Of a stretch of DNA of 64,000 bases, positions 32,537-41,519 are shown one piece after another (positions within the stretch are counted from its first letter, which is position 1; each line of letters begins with the position of its first letter). Made by a program: the position numbers and the translations under genes. Under the pieces are notes generated by a model. The model did no database searches. It was not told the origin of the DNA and was given only the letters and a program-made list of their open reading frames with translations. Source of the DNA: Vibrio campbellii CAIM 519 = NBRC 15631 = ATCC 25920 (GTDB lineage Bacteria > Pseudomonadota > Gammaproteobacteria > Enterobacterales > Vibrionaceae); NCBI RefSeq assembly GCF_002163755.1, contig NZ_CP015863.1, positions 2,976,001 through 3,040,000 on the forward strand, given 5' to 3'.

Positions 32537-32926
32537 ATTATCCGCCAACCACTTCTACTATTTGGACAATACGCAACCAGCTTATTAATCCACATAGAAA
32601 ACAAAAAGTCCCCATCAAACAAAATAATTCACTATACAAAAGCGCTACTGAGTATTTTATTAGTTTTTTGGGGTAATTTTGTCCTACTATTCCACTTCAT
32701 GCTTATTATTTATATACTACTTCCCTGCTGGAAGCTCACAAATCCAATCAAATAAGCTCCAGCTCGATGGAAACATCCATCAACTCTAGGTGATAAACGG
32801 CTTTAAGGTGACAGGACCAACATTGTTGGTGCTATCTACACATTAAAAAACTTAAGCGTCATGAAGAACGCAAATGAAAGTGTAGATAGCTTGTTTACAA
32901 GTTTATTGACCATTTGGATTGAAGAC
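32537..32926 (+). other. Long non-coding region upstream of aphA
   Basis: About 390 bp, AT-rich, with no credible gene. It must carry the aphA promoter and a long 5' leader, including the Qrr pairing site at 32786-32806. HapR/LuxR and AphA sites are expected here from other vibrios, but I could not place them with confidence. Confidence 0.5.
32786..32806 (+). promoter_or_regulatory. Predicted Qrr small RNA pairing site in the aphA leader
   Basis: CTAGGTGA (32786-32793), a 4-nt gap TAAA, and CGGCTTTAA (32798-32806) are, in order, complementary to the Qrr segments UUAAGCCG and UCACCUAG that I recall from Vibrio Qrr RNAs. Qrr RNAs are known to activate aphA translation. The site is about 120 nt upstream of the AphA start codon. 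Confidence 0.65.
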
Positions 32927-33466
32927 ATGTCATTACCACACGTAATTCTAACTGTACTTAGCACTCGCGACGCTACCGGTTACGACATCACTAAAGAATT
33001 CTCAGCTAGCATCGGTTACTTCTGGAAAGCAAGCCACCAACAAGTTTATCGTGAACTTAATAAAATGGCTGAGAAAGAGCTGGTTACTTGCGTATTAGAA
33101 CCTCAAGAAGGCAAGCCAGACCGTAAGGTTTACTCAATCACTGACGCAGGCCGTAGCGCATTGGGCGAGTGGTTTGATCAGCCAACTGCACACCCAACTG
33201 TACGTGACGAATTCTCAGCGAAGCTTATGGCTTGTGCCGTGCAACCTGCAGCGCCTTTCCGTGACCAGCTGTCTGAGCTTGTTGAAGAGTCTCGTAAACT
33301 GGTTGCTCACTACAAAGAAATCGAAGCTGCGTACTACGCAACGCCATCAACGCTAGACAAGCAAGCGCGTCTAGAGCGTCTAACACTTCGTCGTAACCTA
33401 ATGCTACGTGAAGCGTGGATTAACTGGGCAGAAGAAGTGCTAACAGAACTTGAAGTGATCGGCTAA
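32927..33466 (+). CDS. aphA: Low-cell-density quorum-sensing regulator AphA
   Basis: A PadR-family winged-helix regulator that dominates gene expression at low cell density and is repressed by LuxR/HapR at high density; in V. cholerae it also activates tcpP. The winged helix carries LSTRDATGYDITKEFSASIG and QQVYRELNKMAEKEL; the C-terminal antiparallel coiled coil is LSELVEESRKLVAHYKEIEA. Starting at the ATG at 32927 gives 179 aa, the V. cholerae length. An in-frame ATG at 32861 would add 22 unrelated residues. A terminator follows at 33489. Confidence 0.96.
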   Translation: MSLPHVILTVLSTRDATGYDITKEFSASIGYFWKASHQQVYRELNKMAEKELVTCVLEPQEGKPDRKVYSITDAGRSALGEWFDQPTAHPTVRDEFSAKLMACAVQPAAPFRDQLSELVEESRKLVAHYKEIEAAYYATPSTLDKQARLERLTLRRNLMLREAWINWAEEVLTELEVIG

Positions 33467-33488
33467 TTCGTCACTTTAGATAAAACGA

Positions 33489-33516
33489 AAAAGGCTTGCC
33501 GTAGGGCAAGCCTTTT
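33489..33516. terminator. Bidirectional terminator between aphA and metF
   Basis: A 12-bp stem (33489-33500 with 33505-33516), loop GTAG, A-run on the left and T-run on the right, between convergent aphA and metF. Confidence 0.88.
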
Positions 33517-33536
33517 GTCTATCTGGGGGAAGTATA

Positions 33537-34439
33537 TTAAGCACCGACTGCAACTTGTGGACGAACACCTAGAGTGTGGCATAGCGCATAGGTCATTTCC
33601 GCACGATTCAGGGTGTAAAAGTGGAAATCTTTCACACCTTCACGGCTTAGTACACGCACCATATCAATCGCTTGGCTTGCACCGACCAGCTGACGCGTCA
33701 CTGGATCATCATCCAAGCCTTCAAACTGCTTGCTCATCCAACCTGGCACTTTCACATTGTTCTGTGCCGCAAAGCGAGAAGCTTGCTTGAAGTTCGAAAC
33801 AGGTAAGATACCCGGAACGATTTCTACGTCGATTCCAGCCGCGACACAGCGGTCACGGAAACGCAGGTAAGACTCCACATCAAAGAAGAACTGAGTAATC
33901 GCGCGGTTTGCACCTGCGTCGACTTTACGCTTTAGATTCAGTAGATCCGATTGCGCACTTTTCGCCTCTGGGTGTGCTTCTGGAAATGCCGCTACAGAGA
34001 TATCGAAATCATGGCGTGCTTTCAGCAGTTCAACCAAGTCCGACGCATACATATCTGGCGCGCCACCACCCGGTGGAATATCACCACGTAGAGCAACGAT
34101 GTTCTTGATACCGTTATTCCAGTAATCATCTGCAATGTCGATCAGCTCATCACGAGTTGCATCAATACAGGTTAGGTGAGGCGCAGCCACAAGACCCGTC
34201 GCCGCTTTGATTTCTTTAATGATCGAGTGAGTTCTATCACGTTCACCTGAGTTGGCACCGTACGTAACAGAAACGAATTTTGGTTGGAGAGTTTTAAGAC
34301 GATGCACTGAGTTCCACAGCGTTTCTTCCATCTTCTCACTGCTTGGCGGAAAAAACTCGAATGAGACGTTGATATTGTCTGATAGTTCAGCGATATTCTG
34401 GTTTAAGGCATCGATGTGCCCTGCATGCGTGTATCCCAT
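33537..34439 (-). CDS. metF: 5,10-methylenetetrahydrofolate reductase
   Basis: FAD-dependent reduction giving 5-methyl-THF for methionine synthesis. Conserved blocks are INVSFEFFPPSSEKM, SVTYGANSGERDRTHSI, HLTCIDATRDEL, NIVALRGDIPPG and RAITQFFFDVE. I use the ATG at 34439 (GGGAG upstream); the longer open frame to 34475 adds residues with no family counterpart. Length is 300 aa. It has its own MetJ operator at 34488-34511. Confidence 0.97.
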   Translation of the reverse strand: MGYTHAGHIDALNQNIAELSDNINVSFEFFPPSSEKMEETLWNSVHRLKTLQPKFVSVTYGANSGERDRTHSIIKEIKAATGLVAAPHLTCIDATRDELIDIADDYWNNGIKNIVALRGDIPPGGGAPDMYASDLVELLKARHDFDISVAAFPEAHPEAKSAQSDLLNLKRKVDAGANRAITQFFFDVESYLRFRDRCVAAGIDVEIVPGILPVSNFKQASRFAAQNNVKVPGWMSKQFEGLDDDPVTRQLVGASQAIDMVRVLSREGVKDFHFYTLNRAEMTYALCHTLGVRPQVAVGA

Positions 34440-34487
34440 CTTACTCTCCCTGTGGCAACTCCACCACGAAATCAAAATTCCTCAAAT

Positions 34488-34511
34488 CGACGTTTAGACG
34501 TCTATATGTCT
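34488..34511 (-). promoter_or_regulatory. Met boxes (MetJ operator) upstream of metF
   Basis: Three contiguous 8-bp boxes: CGACGTTT (34488-34495), a perfect AGACGTCT (34496-34503) and ATATGTCT (34504-34511). AGACGTCT is the established MetJ consensus. The second and third boxes are identical to those at 38432-38447. Confidence 0.85.
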
Positions 34512-34652
34512 ACAGAATGTATTGAATACGATTTAATGTCAACCTTGTGATTATGAATTTTTCTCAAGTTCATAATGAGGATAGTTCAAGTTGCTTGGCG
34601 GCTTATCCTTAGCCTCGCTTTCCGATTCAGTATGGCATTATCCAAATAATAA

Positions 34653-34680
34653 AAAACCCCGGAAACGCTCCGAGGTTTTG
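34653..34680 (-). terminator. Terminator of metL
   Basis: An 11-bp stem with one mismatch (34653-34663 with 34669-34679), loop AACGC. On the minus strand it is followed by a T-run. Confidence 0.75.
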
Positions 34681-34710
34681 TTGTCGTTCGCAAAAATGGG
34701 TTTGGTCAGA

Positions 34711-37119
34711 TCAGAACAAACCAGCCAAGCGATTCAGGTCTGATTGAATGGCCCCTGCGGTTACTTCACGTCCTGCACCTGGTCCACGAATCACTAGTGG
34801 ATTGTCTTTGTACCATTTACTCTCAATGGCGAAGATATTGTCACATGGCAGCAAATTCGCTAAAGCATGTTCACGTGATAACGCTTCAACGCCTACTGTG
34901 GCTTTGCCATTACGCTCTAGACGAGCCACATAACGCAGCACTTGGTCGTTTCTCTGCGCCTTGGTCAAACGTTCTTGAAGAATCTCGCTGAGAATATCTC
35001 CTTGGTCGAAGAAAGCGTCTAGGCTCAAGTCTCGCAATTCTGCTGGCACCAGCGACTCTACTTTCACGTTCTCTGGTTCAATATCCAAACCAGATTCTCG
35101 CGCTAAGATGACCAGCTTACGCATCACATCAGAACCATCAAGGTCAGAACGAGGGTCTGGCTCAGTCAAGCCTTGTTGCCATGCTAAATCGACAAGCTCA
35201 GCAAAAGGTACCGAACCGTCAAACTGTTGAAATAACCACGATAATGTACCGGAGAAGATGCCTGATAGTGCGACAATATCATCACCACTTTCACGCAAAT
35301 CTCGAACAGTATGGTTAATTGGTAGCCCTGCACCAACGGTCGCATTGTACAACCAATGGCGGCCAATTTTAGCAAACGCGTCTTGTACTTGATGGTAGTA
35401 CTGACTGTCCGCCGAACCGGCTACTTTGTTCGCCGAAATTAGGTGAATGCCTTGCTGTGCGATTTCCACATAACGTGTCGCCAGCTCTTTACTTGCCGTA
35501 ACATCCAGTACCACGGCTTCATCAAAGTTTTGTATCGCACCAAGCTTCGCCAGCCAGTTGCCATCATTCTCTGTGCTTTCATCATCAAAACGCTGAGCAA
35601 CCGTCGCGGCATCAATACCGTTTTCATCAAACCAGTACGTTTGGCTGTCGACAACCGCTACCAAGTCAAAGCTCATGCCGTGACGTTTTTTGAGCTCTTC
35701 TTTTTGCTCTGCGAACAGTGATAACCAACTTGACCCAATGTTGCCTTTACCACACAAAGCCACCGCTACGCGCTTTTGCGCTTGAAACAATTGGCTATGA
35801 ATACTTTGTACTAGCTCTTCGACTTCAGCACGACGCAACACGGCGACCAAACTCAAGCCAGATTCCGTCTCTGAAATAAACTCCACTGGAGCGTGTTTCA
35901 ATTGCTGGTAAAATCCAAAGCAGTGATTCGCATTTTTCGTCACGCCGGCACCGACTGCAGCCAGTAATGAATAGCCTTCTCTCAGTTTGATTTCCGCTTC
36001 AACGGCCAACTCTTGCAGATAGGTTAATGCGCCGCCAGCAATCTCTGCGGTGTAGGCTAAACGTAAGGTCTGCTGATCTTCTTGTGCTTCGAATGCTAAA
36101 GGCTCCAATTGAGCACGTTTTAACGCCTGCAGAACTTCTTTCTGCGCTCGCTCAAAATCGTGACCATGGATAAAAGACAGCTGCACTAATAGCACTTCAT
36201 CAAGAGAGGTAATGATTTTTGCACCGCGGCCGGATGCCAATACACGTTCGATTCGTGTTGAGCCAGACTCTGGCTGGTAGCTGCATTTTAGGTTCAAATC
36301 CATCGCGCTTTGAGCCACAGGCTGAAGTGTACGACTGTGTAACACCGGCGCAGCAAGACGAGCCAGCTCACTCGCTTCATCCAAGCGCAGTAGAGGGAGC
36401 AGGCAAGCATCCGATACCAAACGAGGATCTGCACTGTAAACGCCAGCCACGTCACTCCAGATGGTCACCGAATTAACTTCAGCTAAAGCACCAATCACGG
36501 TTGCTGAGTAGTCTGAACCATTGCGTCCAAGCAATACTGTCTCACCCGCTTCGTTTTGCGCCATAAAGCCAGTAATAATGACGCGTTTATGGCTGTGTTG
36601 AGCCAACGCTTCTTTAATCAATACATATGAACGAGCACGATCGACCTCTGGCTGTGTACCAGCTTCCGCACGCAGAAACACACGTGAATCTTGCGCTACC
36701 GCTGGCAGATCCTGCTGTGATAACAGCGCAGCCAGTAAGCGTGAAGACCAAACTTCGCCATGACCTAAAACCGCCGCTTTTTGTGTTTCGGTTAGTGGCG
36801 CTGTTAGCTCTGCCAAGGTACTGAATTCATCTTGAAGAGAAGCAAGCAGTTGCGCCTGCGCTTCACCTTCTAGTAAAGCTTCTACCAATTCAGTTTGAAA
36901 CTGTCGCAAGCTCTGCAAGGCTTCATGGGCAATGCGGCCATCTTTATCTAAGCCTTCTAAAAACTCGATCAAGCGGTTGGTGGTTTTCCCTGCCGCAGAG
37001 ACCACCACCAAGTCATTTTCTGCCGAATACTCTTTAAGAATAGTCACCACGCGCTGGTAGCACTCGGGGTTCGCTAAGCTGCTGCCGCCAAATTTATGCA
37101 GCTGACGTTGTACACTCAT
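34711..37119 (-). CDS. metL: Bifunctional aspartokinase/homoserine dehydrogenase II
   Basis: Catalyses the first and third common steps of aspartate-family synthesis. The N-terminal kinase domain has KFGGSSLANPECYQRV, VSAAGKTTNRL and GRNGSDYSATVIGAL; a middle ACT-like region follows; the C-terminal homoserine dehydrogenase begins VALCGKGNIGSSWLSLF and ends GPGAGREVTAGAIQSDL. Length is 802 aa from the ATG at 37119, preceded by GAGAGGAAGG; the earlier in-frame codon at 37176 lies inside metB. It starts 16 bp after metB. Confidence 0.96.
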   Translation of the reverse strand: MSVQRQLHKFGGSSLANPECYQRVVTILKEYSAENDLVVVSAAGKTTNRLIEFLEGLDKDGRIAHEALQSLRQFQTELVEALLEGEAQAQLLASLQDEFSTLAELTAPLTETQKAAVLGHGEVWSSRLLAALLSQQDLPAVAQDSRVFLRAEAGTQPEVDRARSYVLIKEALAQHSHKRVIITGFMAQNEAGETVLLGRNGSDYSATVIGALAEVNSVTIWSDVAGVYSADPRLVSDACLLPLLRLDEASELARLAAPVLHSRTLQPVAQSAMDLNLKCSYQPESGSTRIERVLASGRGAKIITSLDEVLLVQLSFIHGHDFERAQKEVLQALKRAQLEPLAFEAQEDQQTLRLAYTAEIAGGALTYLQELAVEAEIKLREGYSLLAAVGAGVTKNANHCFGFYQQLKHAPVEFISETESGLSLVAVLRRAEVEELVQSIHSQLFQAQKRVAVALCGKGNIGSSWLSLFAEQKEELKKRHGMSFDLVAVVDSQTYWFDENGIDAATVAQRFDDESTENDGNWLAKLGAIQNFDEAVVLDVTASKELATRYVEIAQQGIHLISANKVAGSADSQYYHQVQDAFAKIGRHWLYNATVGAGLPINHTVRDLRESGDDIVALSGIFSGTLSWLFQQFDGSVPFAELVDLAWQQGLTEPDPRSDLDGSDVMRKLVILARESGLDIEPENVKVESLVPAELRDLSLDAFFDQGDILSEILQERLTKAQRNDQVLRYVARLERNGKATVGVEALSREHALANLLPCDNIFAIESKWYKDNPLVIRGPGAGREVTAGAIQSDLNRLAGLF

Positions 37120-37135
37120 AACCTTCCTCTCCCAA

Positions 37136-38296
37136 TTACTGTGCTGCTTTCGCGAATGCTTGCTCAAGATCGGCAATCAGATCTTGCGCATCTTCTAAGC
37201 CAACAGATAAACGCAGTAACTGTTGAGAGACACCTGCTTCAGCCAGTGCTTCTTCACCCATCGCACGATGCGTCATTGACGCTGGGTGGCAAATCAAGCT
37301 TTCTACGCCACCTAGCGATTCTGCAAGAGAAAAGAGTTCAAGTTCTTTAACAAACACTTTTAGCTGATCAAATGAGCCGACAAACTCAAAGCTCAGCATA
37401 GAACCAAAGCCCGACTGTTGCTTCTTCGCGATGTCATGACCCGGATGCTCTGGCAAACTTGGATGATAAATCTTCGCCACCAAAGATTGCGTTTGCAAAT
37501 ACGCCAACACTTGCTGAGAGCTTTCTTCGTGAACTCGCATTCGTGCACCCAACGTACGAATTCCTCGAAGTATCATATAGCTGTCGAATGGCGTACCCGT
37601 TGCACCAATGCAGTTACCCCACCATGCCAGTTCTTCAGCATGCTCTTCAGTCTTGGTGATCACCACGCCACCAATTACATCTGAGTGACCATTAATGTAT
37701 TTCGTCGTTGAGTGGATAACAAAATCCGCACCTAGCTCCAAAGGCTTTTGGTACACAGGTGTCAAAAAGGTATTGTCCACGGCAACCAGTGCGCCGACTT
37801 GTTTTGCCTTTTCACACACATCGGCAATATCGACCACGCGCACAAGCGGGTTTGACGGCGTTTCTAGCAAGATAAGCTTTGGCTTTTTCGCAATCGCCGC
37901 ATCCAAAGCTTGCTGATCCGACTGATCGACAAACTGCACTTTAAAATCCCCCTTGTTCGCACGAGTATTGAAAAGACGATAGGTACCGCCGTAACAATCG
38001 TGTGGCGCAACAATTAAATCATCAGGACCAAGAAACGCCGATACCCAAAGGTTTAGTGCTGATGTACCGCAGTTAGTGACAACCGCACCTTTGCCTGATT
38101 CAAGCTCATACAACGTTTGCTCGAGCAAACCTCGGTTAGGGTTACCAGAACGGGTGTAATCATATTGTGGGACTTCACCAAACGCTGGGAAGCCATAGTT
38201 AGTCGAAAGGTAGATTGGTGGTACAACAGCGTGGTATTGACTGTCTGACTCGATACCAGTGCGTACAGCAATGGTTGCAGGCTTACGGGTGCTCAT
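37136..38296 (-). CDS. metB: Cystathionine gamma-synthase
   Basis: PLP enzyme joining an activated homoserine to cysteine. The PLP lysine lies in HSTTKYINGHSDV, with further family blocks YDYTRSGNPNRGLLE, NCGTSALNLW and VAVDNTFLTP. Length is 386 aa. First gene of metBL, divergent from metJ across four met boxes. Confidence 0.96.
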   Translation of the reverse strand: MSTRKPATIAVRTGIESDSQYHAVVPPIYLSTNYGFPAFGEVPQYDYTRSGNPNRGLLEQTLYELESGKGAVVTNCGTSALNLWVSAFLGPDDLIVAPHDCYGGTYRLFNTRANKGDFKVQFVDQSDQQALDAAIAKKPKLILLETPSNPLVRVVDIADVCEKAKQVGALVAVDNTFLTPVYQKPLELGADFVIHSTTKYINGHSDVIGGVVITKTEEHAEELAWWGNCIGATGTPFDSYMILRGIRTLGARMRVHEESSQQVLAYLQTQSLVAKIYHPSLPEHPGHDIAKKQQSGFGSMLSFEFVGSFDQLKVFVKELELFSLAESLGGVESLICHPASMTHRAMGEEALAEAGVSQQLLRLSVGLEDAQDLIADLEQAFAKAAQ

Positions 38297-38415
38297 GAGT
38301 GTATCCTTTCACGGGTGGTGACATCTAAATGGGAATGCGCTATATCTAGCTTGTATTGTTCAATTGATTAATACGCTTCCCTAACTATTAACCTCACTTT
38401 ACTTGTCTAAAAATA

Positions 38416-38447
38416 AGACGTCAACACTTCTAGACGTCTATATGTCT
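38416..38447. promoter_or_regulatory. Met boxes (MetJ operator) between metB and metJ
   Basis: Four contiguous 8-bp boxes: AGACGTCA (38416-38423), ACACTTCT (38424-38431), a perfect AGACGTCT (38432-38439) and ATATGTCT (38440-38447). They should repress both metBL and metJ when S-adenosylmethionine is high. Confidence 0.9.
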
Positions 38448-38525
38448 TTGCTTATGGCGGTAAATGCAGCTAAAATCAGCACCTATATTTATTTTTCTAA
38501 CTTATTACATTAATGAAGGTGCGCA

Positions 38526-38846
38526 ATGGCTGACTGGAATGGCGAATACATTAGCCCGTATGCTGAGCACGGTAAAAAAAGCGAACAAGTAAAAAAGATT
38601 ACCGTCTCTATCCCGCTAAAAGTTTTAAAAGTGCTGACTGATGAGCGAACTCGCCGCCAGATCAATAACTTACGCCATGCGACTAACAGTGAACTACTAT
38701 GTGAAGCGTTCCTACACGCTTACACAGGTCAACCACTGCCAACTGACGAAGACCTTCGTAAAGACCGTCCAGATGATATTCCTACAGAAGCAAAAGCGCT
38801 GATGACGGCAATGGGCATCGAATTCGAAGCGTTTGACGAAGAATAA
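38526..38846 (+). CDS. metJ: Methionine regulon repressor MetJ
   Basis: A 106-aa ribbon-helix-helix repressor with S-adenosylmethionine as corepressor. The DNA-binding strand is VKKITVSIPLKVLKV, followed by DERTRRQINNLRHATNSELL and CEAFLHAYTGQPLP. Length and sequence fit the E. coli family closely. It is divergent from metB with shared met boxes and followed by a strong terminator. Confidence 0.97.
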   Translation: MADWNGEYISPYAEHGKKSEQVKKITVSIPLKVLKVLTDERTRRQINNLRHATNSELLCEAFLHAYTGQPLPTDEDLRKDRPDDIPTEAKALMTAMGIEFEAFDEE

Positions 38847-38903
38847 TTGCTTACAAATTCGTCAACATTGTGAAGCTGCACCGGGGGTAGCTTCGACCAA
38901 ACG

Positions 38904-38933
38904 AAAAAGGGACGCCATCGCGTCCCTTTTTGT
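38904..38933. terminator. Bidirectional terminator between metJ and malic enzyme gene
   Basis: A 12-bp perfect stem (38904-38915 with 38920-38931), loop CATC, A- and T-runs on its flanks; serves convergent genes. Confidence 0.9.
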
Positions 38934-38956
38934 TTGTCGTCAGAAAAGACTCTGGC

Positions 38957-40234
38957 TTACTCAGCCATGTAGTTTTCTGGCATTTCAATACGTGCCACAC
39001 CCGAATCAACAGCAGCTTGAGCAACCGCTTTTGCGACACGTGGTAGTAGACGTGGGTCCATTGGTTTTGGAATGATGTAGTCAGCGCCAAACTCTAGCTT
39101 ATCTACGTCAGCTGCTTTCAATACCGCTTCTGGTACTGACTCTTTCGCTAGTTCACGAATCGCATCAACTGCCGCTAGCTTCATCTCATCGTTGATTTCA
39201 CTTGCACGAACATCCAATGCACCACGGAAGATGAATGGGAAACACAATACGTTGTTTACTTGGTTCGGGTAATCACTACGACCTGTACCCATGATCAAGT
39301 CATCACGCACTTCATGAGCCAGTTCAGGTTTGATTTCTGGATCTGGGTTTGAACATGCGAACACAACTGGCTTGTCTGCCATTAGCTTCAATGCTTCTGC
39401 AGGTAGTAGGTTTGGACCCGATACGCCCAAGAACAGATCCGCACCTTCAATTACATCTTCTAGCGTACGCTTATCTGTGTTGTTTGCGAATAGTTGTTTG
39501 TATTCGTTTAGGTCGTCACGACGTGTATGGATCACCCCTTTACGATCCAGCATGTAGATCTTCTCGCGCATTGCGCCACATTTGATCAACAGCTCCATAC
39601 ATGCCACGGCCGCAGCTCCAGCACCAAGACAAACGATGGTTGATTCTTCTAACTTCTTACCTTGCAGCTCGATTGCGTTCAACATACCCGCAGCGGTTAC
39701 GATTGCAGTACCGTGTTGGTCATCGTGGAATACAGGTACGTCACAACGTTCGATAAGACGCTTTTCAATCTCAAAACAATCTGGTGCCTTGATATCTTCT
39801 AGGTTAATACCACCGAAAGTGTCAGCAATGTTAGCTACTGTGTCGACAAATTCGTCGATCGTGCGGTGTTTTACTTCGATATCAATTGAATCTAGACCAG
39901 CAAAGCGTTTGAACAACAGCGCTTTACCTTCCATTACTGGTTTAGATGCTAGTGGCCCAAGGTTACCAAGACCAAGAATCGCCGTGCCGTTAGAAATAAC
40001 CGCAACCATGTTGCCTTTCGCCGTGTACTTGTACACGTTATCAGCGTTCTGCGCGATTTCACGTACAGGCTCTGCAACACCAGGGCTGTATGCCAATGCA
40101 AGATCATTTGCTGTCTCTGCTGGCTTAGTCAGTTCTACTGCAATTTTTCCTGGGGTTGGGTACGCATGGTAGTCCAATGCTTGTTGGCGGCGTTCTTCTT
40201 CTGGGGTGACTTCTTGGCGATTGTCTTCAGACAT
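38957..40234 (-). CDS. Malic enzyme (NAD(P)-dependent), short form
   Basis: Oxidative decarboxylation of malate to pyruvate. The malic enzyme core carries SPGVAEPVREIA, NGTAILGLGNLGPLASKPVMEGKA, FHDDQHGTAIVTAAGMLNA, the Rossmann GAGAAAVACMELL and VFACSNPDPEI. Length is 425 aa, equal to the N-terminal catalytic part of MaeB; the C-terminal phosphotransacetylase-like domain of MaeB is absent. Cofactor preference cannot be read safely. It is a single gene whose promoter lies in 40235-40443. Confidence 0.92.
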   Translation of the reverse strand: MSEDNRQEVTPEEERRQQALDYHAYPTPGKIAVELTKPAETANDLALAYSPGVAEPVREIAQNADNVYKYTAKGNMVAVISNGTAILGLGNLGPLASKPVMEGKALLFKRFAGLDSIDIEVKHRTIDEFVDTVANIADTFGGINLEDIKAPDCFEIEKRLIERCDVPVFHDDQHGTAIVTAAGMLNAIELQGKKLEESTIVCLGAGAAAVACMELLIKCGAMREKIYMLDRKGVIHTRRDDLNEYKQLFANNTDKRTLEDVIEGADLFLGVSGPNLLPAEALKLMADKPVVFACSNPDPEIKPELAHEVRDDLIMGTGRSDYPNQVNNVLCFPFIFRGALDVRASEINDEMKLAAVDAIRELAKESVPEAVLKAADVDKLEFGADYIIPKPMDPRLLPRVAKAVAQAAVDSGVARIEMPENYMAE

Positions 40235-40443
40235 GGATCGTTTCTCTTTTGTTATTTTTTCGGTAAGGGGGAATAAATTCTAAAGGATAGAAGTCAATCT
40301 TCAAAGGTAAGATTGCGAGCGATATCCTTAAAAAAGGTAATAATGTAAGAGATAAGACCAGATATCTGCGATTAGCACCTGATAGACAGAGCAGGTGCAC
40401 TTTTAATCACTTTCTTTCGACGAGAAAACAGCGAAATATAATC

Positions 40444-40920
40444 CTACTCTTCGTCGACGTACTGCGCTTGTAAGTAATTTTCGATACCAGACATTTCGAT
40501 CAAGCCCAATTGCGTCTCAAGCCAATCAACATGTTCTTCTTCGTCCTCAAGAATATCTTGAAAAAGGTCACGCGAAACATAATCACGAATATCTTCCGCA
40601 TAAGCGATGGCATCTTTTAGATCTGGGATGGCTGCCATTTCGAGCTTCAAATCGCATTCGATCATTTCTTTGGTATCTTCCCCAATCATCAACTTACCAA
40701 GATCTTGTAAGTTAGGCAGACCTTCCAAAAACAAAATACGTTCGATCAGGTGGTCAGCGTGCTTCATTTCATCGATCGACTCGTGGTACTCCTTGTCAGC
40801 GAGGTGCTTTAAACCCCAGTCTTTGTACATACGAGCGTGCAGGAAATATTGATTGATAGCGACGAGCTCGTTGCCGAGCACTTTATTGAGATGTTGGATT
40901 ATGATTGGATCGCCTTTCAT
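40444..40920 (-). CDS. bfr: Bacterioferritin
   Basis: Heme-containing iron-storage 24-mer. Ferroxidase ligands Glu18, Glu51 and His54 and the heme ligand Met52 fall at the classic positions when translation starts at the ATG at 40920 (MKGDPIIIQHLN), which has AGGAGG nine bases upstream. Length is 158 aa. It lies 74 bp after bfd; the tuf-bfd-bfr order is the same as in Escherichia coli. Confidence 0.96.
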   Translation of the reverse strand: MKGDPIIIQHLNKVLGNELVAINQYFLHARMYKDWGLKHLADKEYHESIDEMKHADHLIERILFLEGLPNLQDLGKLMIGEDTKEMIECDLKLEMAAIPDLKDAIAYAEDIRDYVSRDLFQDILEDEEEHVDWLETQLGLIEMSGIENYLQAQYVDEE

Positions 40921-40994
40921 AACAAAGCCCTCCTCTTTGGCTTCATTTAAATGTAGAAGCAAATGAGAAGGTGTCAAAAAGGCTTAGGGAATAA

Positions 40995-41183
40995 TTAGCT
41001 AGCTTGTTTCAGTGTTAGGTACTCTGTTTCCGCTAAAATTTCTTTAGCTTGCTTGATGCACTTACCGCACTGACTGCCCAACGCTGTGCATCGTTTGATC
41101 CCTTTGATGTCTGATACGCCTTCATCTATCGCCAACTTCCTAATTTTCTTGTCAGAGACACCATGGCAAAGACAAACGTACAT
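40995..41183 (-). CDS. bfd: Bacterioferritin-associated ferredoxin
   Basis: A [2Fe-2S] protein that reduces and releases iron from bacterioferritin. The Fe-S cysteines are in MYVCLCHG and SQCGKC, the CxC...CxxC pattern of the BFD family. I start at the ATG at 41183, giving 62 aa that begin MYVCLC as in E. coli; the GTG at 41189 would lie too close to the Shine-Dalgarno AAGG. A palindrome overlapping the probable promoter suggests iron control. Confidence 0.92.
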   Translation of the reverse strand: MYVCLCHGVSDKKIRKLAIDEGVSDIKGIKRCTALGSQCGKCIKQAKEILAETEYLTLKQAS

Positions 41184-41215
41184 ACTCACAACCTTTAAAT
41201 TTCACTTTGGGAAGA

Positions 41216-41240
41216 AATATAAACAAGAATCGTTCTTGTT
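41216..41240 (-). promoter_or_regulatory. bfd promoter region with Fur-like palindrome
   Basis: 41222-41240 is a palindrome AACAAGAA-TCG-TTCTTGTT lying directly upstream of a TATATT box (41216-41221 on the minus strand). About 9 of 14 positions fit a 7-1-7 Fur core, so Fur control is only tentative. Confidence 0.4.
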
Positions 41241-41436
41241 ACCAGTTGTATTAAAAGGAATGACAGAACGTTTTGTTATAACGATTTCAGCCGTTTTAGA
41301 GGCTTTCAATGACTTAGCAGACAGCTAGAAACTAGGAGAAAATTGAGTAGAGCTAAAGGCATGTTTTTCAATAACAAAAAATATGACAAAGAAGGGTTGG
41401 CTTATAACCATATTGGAGGGAGGAATTGCAGATATA

Positions 41437-41466
41437 AAAAAGGGAAGCCTTAGCTTCCCTTTTTCT
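41437..41466 (-). terminator. Terminator of the str operon (after tuf)
   Basis: A 12-bp perfect stem (41437-41448 with 41453-41464), loop CTTA, with A- and T-runs on its flanks; about 55 bp after the tuf stop. Confidence 0.9.
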
Positions 41467-41519
41467 AGCGCTTTCTTCAAAAGAAGAAGAGTGCAAGATT
41501 ACGATTAATTCAGTAAGAA

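Larger units (their letters stand above)
41184..41519 (-). other. Intergenic region between bfd and tuf
   Basis: A 336-bp region without a credible gene. It holds the bfd promoter with its Fur-like palindrome (41216-41240) at the left and the tuf terminator (41437-41464) at the right. An open frame across 41086-41328 overlaps bfd on the other strand and has no family signature. Confidence 0.5.

Noticed and set aside
39582..40172. A 196-codon open frame on the plus strand
   Set aside because: It lies fully antisense to the malic enzyme gene and its composition (many Ser, Pro, Ile) is the mirror of that gene; no family pattern.
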